A stretch of DNA of 64,000 bases. Source: UBA2966 sp965242505 (GTDB lineage Bacteria > Pseudomonadota > Alphaproteobacteria > UBA2966). Each line of letters begins with the position of its first letter. Within the stretch, counting starts at the first letter, position 1. The position numbers and the translations under genes are program-made. The stretch lies in assembly GCA_965242505.1 (NCBI GenBank), contig OZ251449.1, positions 2,294,001 to 2,358,000 of the forward strand, read 5' to 3'. Positions 58,101 through 64,000 of the stretch are shown in pieces. The notes beneath the pieces were generated by a model. The model was given only the letters and a program-made list of their open reading frames with translations, made no database searches and was not told where the DNA came from.

Positions 58101-58583
58101 GAGCGCATGTCGACGGCGTTCGAGGCCGTGGACGGCCATTTCGGCGCGCTCTTCAAGCGGTTGTTCGGCGGCGGGAACGCGCGCCTGTCGCTCGTCGATT
58201 CCGACGATCCGCTGGAAGCCGGCCTGGAGATCCTGGCGAGCCCGCCCGGAAAGCGGCTTCAGGCGATGTCCTTGCTGTCCGGCGGCGAGCAGGCCCTGAC
58301 GGCGATCTCCCTGTTGTTCGCGGTGTTCCTGACCAATCCGACGCCGATCTGCGTGCTCGACGAGGTCGATGCGCCGCTCGACGACGCGAACGTCGAACGT
58401 TTCCTCGATCTGGTCGAGGAGATCGCCGGCGGCACCGAAACGCGCTTCCTCGTCGTCACGCACAACCCCATCAGCATGGCGCGGATGGACCGGTTGTTCG
58501 GCGTGACCATGGCCGAGCGCGGCGTGAGCCAGCTGGTGTCCGTCGACCTCGTCCGGGCGCAGGATCTGAGAGCGACCGCCTGA
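55122..58583 (+). CDS. smc: Chromosome segregation protein SMC
   Basis: The 1,153-residue SMC ATPase of the condensin complex has Walker A GPNGCGKSN (31-39), the two long coiled coils flanking a hinge (about 510-650), the ABC signature LLSGGEQALTAISLL and Walker B PICVLDEVDAPLDD near the C-terminus. N-terminal YFNRLRLSGFKSFVDAAELI is typical of bacterial SMC. GTG start with GGGAAAGG upstream. The length and Ala/Arg/Glu-rich coil are standard. ScpA/ScpB are not in this window. Confidence 0.97.
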   Translation: MYFNRLRLSGFKSFVDAAELIIEPGLTGIVGPNGCGKSNLIEGLRWVMGETSARKLRGSGMDDVIFNGASGRPARNIAEVVLQLDNSDRAAPAPYNDNDEIEIARRIERESGSDYRINGADARARDVQRLFADLATGAHATALVGQGEIGSVVNAKPEQRRALLEEAAGITGLHSRRHEAELRLRAAETNLERLDDVMRNMDLQLRGLKRQARQATRYRNLSGHIRKAQALLLHLRWTAAEDERAEAQRRLAETEARVAELAREAARASAAEAGKAETLPPLRQDEAERAARIHRLTSERERLDEEERRTLALAGQLRTRLRQIGDDAAREEEHVRDSTGRLESLSLEHEEIETLQAAREDAAALAEERAETARRILLGRERELELETERVATESARRERLDAERADLKQRLERSEARLDALEDEREGLRAAGGGDGPSGDSDAELDRLRASVSEARGAADDAEAARSAAQVEQARARDALQKAEAELARPRAEADALQDLLSVNEDDLWPPLIDSVTVESGYEVALGAALGDDLALSGDDSAPAHWRVLPPLDDAPPLPSGAAPLSRNVKAPDALARRLSQIGVVAHQAAGDGLRGELRPGQRLVTRDGALWRWDGFTVRPGASTAATIRLGQRNRLKALEDEIAAHAEVVESARSGFVAARTAEAAAAAADGETRARLRQALEELRACEENRAASTEARAARESRLATISETVAALDADRGTMRERLESAAAERAALADPEAERGALAALRADVANLRQEAGDAAAERRRVEDEAAGRTERLRAIAGEQVYWRQRLQSAASQLEQLATREAEARKALADAEARPQALAERRAGLLETAATAEAERREAADLLARAETELAGLSRASREAQTRLSEAREERVRVEGLASRTEQLMSDISRNMGEMLECAPAEAAEIAELPEDRDPPEPAAVERRLERLKRERENMGPVNLRADAEAEELSERLSAMRGEREDLEAAIARLRQGISSLNREGRERMSTAFEAVDGHFGALFKRLFGGGNARLSLVDSDDPLEAGLEILASPPGKRLQAMSLLSGGEQALTAISLLFAVFLTNPTPICVLDEVDAPLDDANVERFLDLVEEIAGGTETRFLVVTHNPISMARMDRLFGVTMAERGVSQLVSVDLVRAQDLRATA

Positions 58584-58641
58584 GCCGTCGGATCTCCGTT
58601 TATTCCGTATTTCCAATACCTTGGACGCGTTCGGACCGCGC

Positions 58642-58670
58642 TTGACAGGTTCCGGCCCGCTCTCTATCGT
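58642..58670 (+). promoter_or_regulatory. Promoter of the atp (F0) operon
   Basis: A consensus TTGACA and TATCGT are separated by 17 bases, about 64 bases upstream of the atpI start codon. It is the best sigma70-like promoter in the window. Confidence 0.7.
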
Positions 58671-58733
58671 TCGCGCGGCTTTTACGTGATTCCGGCACGG
58701 TGAGTGGCCGCGGGACGGAACGGGAGCCGGCGC

Positions 58734-59066
58734 ATGGGCGATCCGCCCGGACGCGACGAAGGCGAGGGCCCGTCCCTCGACGACCTCGACAGCCGGCTGG
58801 AACGGGCGCGCCGCGCCCCGTCCGTCGACCCGGGTCCGGCGGCGCCGCGAAGCGGATTGGCCATGGCCCTCAGGCTGGCGGCGGAGATGGTCTCGGCCCT
58901 GATCGTCGGAGGCGCCATCGGATGGTTTCTCGATCGCTGGCTCGACACCAAGCCATGGTTGCTGCTGGTCTTTCTCCTGTTCGGAGCCGTCGCGGGCGTG
59001 TTGAACGCCTACCGCGCCGCCATGAGAGCGTCCGCCGAATACGAAGCGCATTCGTCCGGCGATTGA
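58734..59066 (+). CDS. atpI: F0F1 ATP synthase subunit I (AtpI/AtpQ-like)
   Basis: The 110-residue protein has an Asp/Glu-rich N-terminus (LDDLDSRLERARRAPS) and two membrane helices (MALRLAAEMVSALIVGGAIGW and PWLLLVFLLFGAVAGVLNAY). This is the alphaproteobacterial ATP synthase I, which helps c-ring assembly. The ATG has GGGAGCC in front; a GTG 30 bases earlier would add 10 residues. First gene of the F0 operon, 41 bases before atpB. Confidence 0.85.
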   Translation: MGDPPGRDEGEGPSLDDLDSRLERARRAPSVDPGPAAPRSGLAMALRLAAEMVSALIVGGAIGWFLDRWLDTKPWLLLVFLLFGAVAGVLNAYRAAMRASAEYEAHSSGD

Positions 59067-59106
59067 GGTCCCGTCGTCTCCAGGCGATGACCCGCGGGCG
59101 ACGGTC

Positions 59107-59838
59107 GTGAAAGAGCACAGTCCGCTGGAACAGTTCGAGATCGTCCGGCTCGTGGACATCCCGATCGGCGGCGTGGACGCCTCGTTCACGAATTCGTCCC
59201 TGATGATGGTCTTCGTCCTGGCGCTCGCCACCGTGTGGTTCAGCGTCGGCATGAGCAGGCGCGCGATGGTCCCCGGACGCTGGCAGTCGGTCGTCGAGCT
59301 GACCTACGAGTTCGTCGCCGACATGCTGCGCGAGAACGTGGGCGGCGAAGGACGGCGCTACTTCCCGTTCGTTTTCACGCTGTTCGTCTTCATCCTGTCG
59401 TGCAACCTGCTCGGTCTGCTTCCCTACAGCTTCACCGTCACCAGCCACATCGTGGTGACCTTCGCGCTCGCCGCGGTCGTGTTCGTCGGCGTCACGGTCA
59501 TCGCGTTCTTCCGCCACGGCTTCAGGTTCTTCACGTTCTTCGTCCCGCCCGGGCTTCCCGCGGTCCTCGCGCCGCTGCTCGTCCCGATCGAGGTGATCTC
59601 CTATCTGGCGCGGCCCGTGACCCTGTCCCTGCGGCTGTTCGCCAACATGATGGCCGGACACACCATGCTGAAGGTCTTCGGCGGCTTCGTCGTGGCCCTG
59701 GGGGTTTTCGGCTTCGCGCCTTTCGTCTTCATCGTCGCGATCTACGCGCTCGAGCTGATCGTCGCGGCGTTGCAGGCTTACGTGTTCACGGTGTTGACGT
59801 GCCTCTACCTGAACGACGCGATCCACCTCCAGCACTGA
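59107..59838 (+). CDS. atpB: ATP synthase F0 subunit a
   Basis: The 243-residue membrane subunit forms the proton half-channels next to the c-ring. The essential Arg is in PVTLSLRLFANMMAGHTML. EQFEIVRLVDIPIGGVDASFTNS at the N-terminus is typical of alphaproteobacteria, and ELIVAALQAYVFTVLTCLYL is the last helix with conserved Gln. GTG start. Followed by atpE. Confidence 0.96.
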   Translation: MKEHSPLEQFEIVRLVDIPIGGVDASFTNSSLMMVFVLALATVWFSVGMSRRAMVPGRWQSVVELTYEFVADMLRENVGGEGRRYFPFVFTLFVFILSCNLLGLLPYSFTVTSHIVVTFALAAVVFVGVTVIAFFRHGFRFFTFFVPPGLPAVLAPLLVPIEVISYLARPVTLSLRLFANMMAGHTMLKVFGGFVVALGVFGFAPFVFIVAIYALELIVAALQAYVFTVLTCLYLNDAIHLQH

Positions 59839-59897
59839 GGCCGAGCGCCGCCCCGAAACCGCGACACACACCCGTCAGCAACAAGAGGACCCAGGAA

Positions 59898-60122
59898 ATG
59901 GATCTCGAAGCAGCCAAGCAGATCGGCGCCGGCCTCGCCACCATCGGACTCGCCGGCGTCGGCGTGGGTATCGGCAACATCTTCGCGAGCTACGTCGCCG
60001 CGGGCATCCGCAACCCGGCCGCCGCGCCGCGGATGTTCGCTCAGGTGCTTCTCGGCTTCGCGCTGGTCGAGGCGGTGGCCCTGTACGCGCTGGTCATCGC
60101 GTTCCTCATCCTGTTCGGCTAG
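59898..60122 (+). CDS. atpE: ATP synthase F0 subunit c
   Basis: The 74-residue c subunit is a hairpin of two membrane helices. The first is glycine-rich (GLATIGLAGVGVGIGNIFAS), the loop is IRNPAAAP, and the second contains the proton-carrying Glu58 (LLGFALVEAVALYALV). CCCAGGAA precedes ATG. The length and glycine pattern match alphaproteobacterial c subunits. Confidence 0.97.
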   Translation: MDLEAAKQIGAGLATIGLAGVGVGIGNIFASYVAAGIRNPAAAPRMFAQVLLGFALVEAVALYALVIAFLILFG

Positions 60123-60157
60123 GCCGGACCGGGACGCTCCGCCGTCGGGACGCCCTC

Positions 60158-60649
60158 GTGCCGCAACTCGCGACCGCCGATTTCGCCCCCCAGTTGATCT
60201 GGCTGGCGATCACGTTCGTCGCCCTCTATCTCGTGATGTGGCGCGTCGCGCTGCCGAGGATCGTGGACGTTCTCGAGGAACGGCAGCGCCGGATCGACGA
60301 CGATCTGACGGCGGCGGAAGGCCTGAAGCGCGAGGCCGACGAGGCCCTCGCCGCCTACGAGGCGGCGCGGGAGGACGCGCGGGCGAACGCGCGGAGGACG
60401 GCGTCCGAAACGCGGGACGCCATCAAGAGGCGCACGGCCGCCGGAGAGGCCGAGCTCGACGCGACGCTCGCCCGCGAGAACGAGGAATCGGACGCGCGCA
60501 TCCGCGCCGCGCGGGAGGAAGCGCGGGAGCACGTCCGGGCCATCGCCATCGACGCCGCCCGCGCCATCGTCCGGCGGCTGATCGGCGCGGAGGTCGACGA
60601 CGCGGCGGCGGCCGCCGCCGTCGATGCCGCGTCGGCGGGAGACCGCTAG
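60158..60649 (+). CDS. ATP synthase F0 subunit b' (AtpG/AtpF2)
   Basis: The 163-residue b' subunit has one N-terminal membrane helix (LIWLAITFVALYLVMWRV), then a long charged coiled coil (KREADEALAAYEAAREDARA) that forms the peripheral stalk with b. FAPQLIWLAITF and LPRIVDVLEERQRRI are typical of b'. GTG start. It abuts the next gene: its TAG is followed at once by the ATG of b. Confidence 0.92.
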   Translation: MPQLATADFAPQLIWLAITFVALYLVMWRVALPRIVDVLEERQRRIDDDLTAAEGLKREADEALAAYEAAREDARANARRTASETRDAIKRRTAAGEAELDATLARENEESDARIRAAREEAREHVRAIAIDAARAIVRRLIGAEVDDAAAAAAVDAASAGDR

Positions 60650-61129
60650 ATGTTCGACGCCTCGTTCTGGGTCGCCGCCGCCTTCGTGGTTTTCGTCTGC
60701 GTCCTCGCGCGTCTCGCCTACAGGCGGGTCGTCGAGGCGCTCGACGCGCGCGCCGAGCGGATACGGGACGAAATCGAAGTGGCCAGGAAGCTTCGCGAGG
60801 AAGCCCAGCAGTATCTGGCCAACTGCCAGCGCAAGCACCGCGACGCCGTCAAGGAGGCCGAGGAGATCGTCGCGCAGGCCAAGGCCGATGCGGAGCGGAT
60901 GGCGGCGCAGGCGGCCGCCGATCTCGAGGCGGAGGTCAGGCGCCGCGCCGAGCTGGCGCGCGCCAAGATCGCCCGGGCGGAGGCTCAGGTGATCGAGGAG
61001 ATCCGCGACACGGCCGTCGATGTCGCCGTCGAGGCGGCGGGCCGGCTCGTGCGGGAGCGCCTTGGCGAGGAGCAGGCCCGCGGGATCGTCGACGACGCGA
61101 TCTCGGAGCTCGGCCGCAAGGTCCACTGA
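60650..61129 (+). CDS. atpF: ATP synthase F0 subunit b
   Basis: The 159-residue b subunit has a membrane helix (FWVAAAFVVFVCVLARLAY) followed by the coil (LDARAERIRDEIEVARKLREEAQQYL and AIAQAKADAERMA-like repeats), with IRDTAVDVAVEAAGRLVRERL near the end. The peripheral stalk is a b-b' heterodimer in alphaproteobacteria. Its ATG begins directly after the b' stop. The F1 genes are not adjacent, as usual in this class. Confidence 0.94.
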   Translation: MFDASFWVAAAFVVFVCVLARLAYRRVVEALDARAERIRDEIEVARKLREEAQQYLANCQRKHRDAVKEAEEIVAQAKADAERMAAQAAADLEAEVRRRAELARAKIARAEAQVIEEIRDTAVDVAVEAAGRLVRERLGEEQARGIVDDAISELGRKVH

Positions 61130-61142
61130 GGGAGCCCCCGGC

Positions 61143-61275
61143 CCGCATCCACCCCCCTCCCGACCTCCCCCCTGTCAGGGGGGAGGAGCATGAATGAAAC
61201 CTTCATCCCCCTTGTTCTCCCTCTCCCTTGCAGGGGGAGGGTCGGGGTGGGGGTCGCGCCAGGGGGGAGGAGCGT
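61143..61275. repeat. Composite repeat
   Basis: An A motif (TCCACCCCCCTCCCGACCTC, palindrome CCCCCTGTCAGGGGGGAGG) is followed by a B motif (CTCCCTCTCCCTTGCAGGGG, GAGGGTCGGGGTGGGGGTCG) and CAGGGGGGAGGAGCGTCGACG. It fills the gap between atpF and the gcvP 3' end. Confidence 0.85.
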
Positions 61276-61283
61276 CGACGGCC

Positions 61284-64000
<2,717 letters not shown>

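Noticed and set aside
58584..58641. Rho-independent terminator after smc
   Set aside because: No GC-rich stem followed by a T run is present; only AT-richer sequence without pairing.

Overview
The window is a GC-rich chromosome segment of an alphaproteobacterium, most likely an uncultured Rhodospirillales-like lineage. The evidence is gene order: tldD followed by an aa3-type oxidase and assembly operon (ctaC-ctaD-ctaB-small protein-ctaG-ctaE-DUF983-SURF1), thrC next to an M16 peptidase, ispH-thrB-rnhA, ubiA beside rsmE and gshA, and an atpI-atpB-atpE-b'-b cluster. These arrangements are typical of the class. Start codons are mixed (ATG, GTG, one probable TTG) and many genes overlap by 4-5 bases.

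Layout. 0.3-6.4 kb: glnS, an SDR dehydrogenase, a TauE/SafE permease, a lower-GC GIY-YIG gene, a CinA-C/PncC amidase and a nitroreductase. 6.4-15.5 kb: an AbrB-type antitoxin with a truncated PIN toxin, a CBS-domain protein coupled to a PDH-E1/transketolase-like enzyme, a MEMO1-AMMECR1 fusion, an N-formylglutamate amidohydrolase-like gene, tRNA-Val(GAC), a Rieske oxygenase and a two-gene PIN module. 15.5-21.4 kb: an accessory island with four copies of a membrane-anchored hendecad coiled-coil gene, antitoxin and ORF remnants, and a subtilisin-like lipoprotein with an autotransporter-like C-terminus. 21.4-28.1 kb: two tandem Asp/Glu-racemase-like genes, a 1-kb repeat array, ubiA, rsmE, gshA and a methyltransferase. 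28.2-40.7 kb: tldD, the cytochrome oxidase operon, an M32 carboxypeptidase, thrC and an M16 peptidase. 40.7-50.5 kb: a GNAT, yqgE, a DsbD N-domain protein, a peroxiredoxin, rnhA, thrB, ispH, a lipoprotein, argF, argD and an Rpn-type nuclease. 50.5-61.1 kb: an MscS-type channel, a CPA2 antiporter, a frameshifted DsbA-like gene, smc, and the F0 genes behind a good sigma70-like promoter. 61.3-64.0 kb: gcvP, running off the right edge.

The housekeeping parts form coherent units: terminal oxidase subunits with heme O synthase, Cox11 and SURF1 for its maturation, F0 ATP synthase, arginine biosynthesis (argD-argF), and threonine genes (thrC and thrB at separate loci).

The most unusual content is a very abundant G/C-rich palindromic repeat family. 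It occupies most longer intergenic spaces, shows MITE-like terminal inverted repeats in its best copies, and abuts several truncated genes. The second is the duplicated coiled-coil gene family: each duplicate carries the 3' tail of the neighbouring protease gene and an apparent hairpin over its ribosome binding site. No rRNA, CRISPR array, complete insertion sequence or prophage was recognised.
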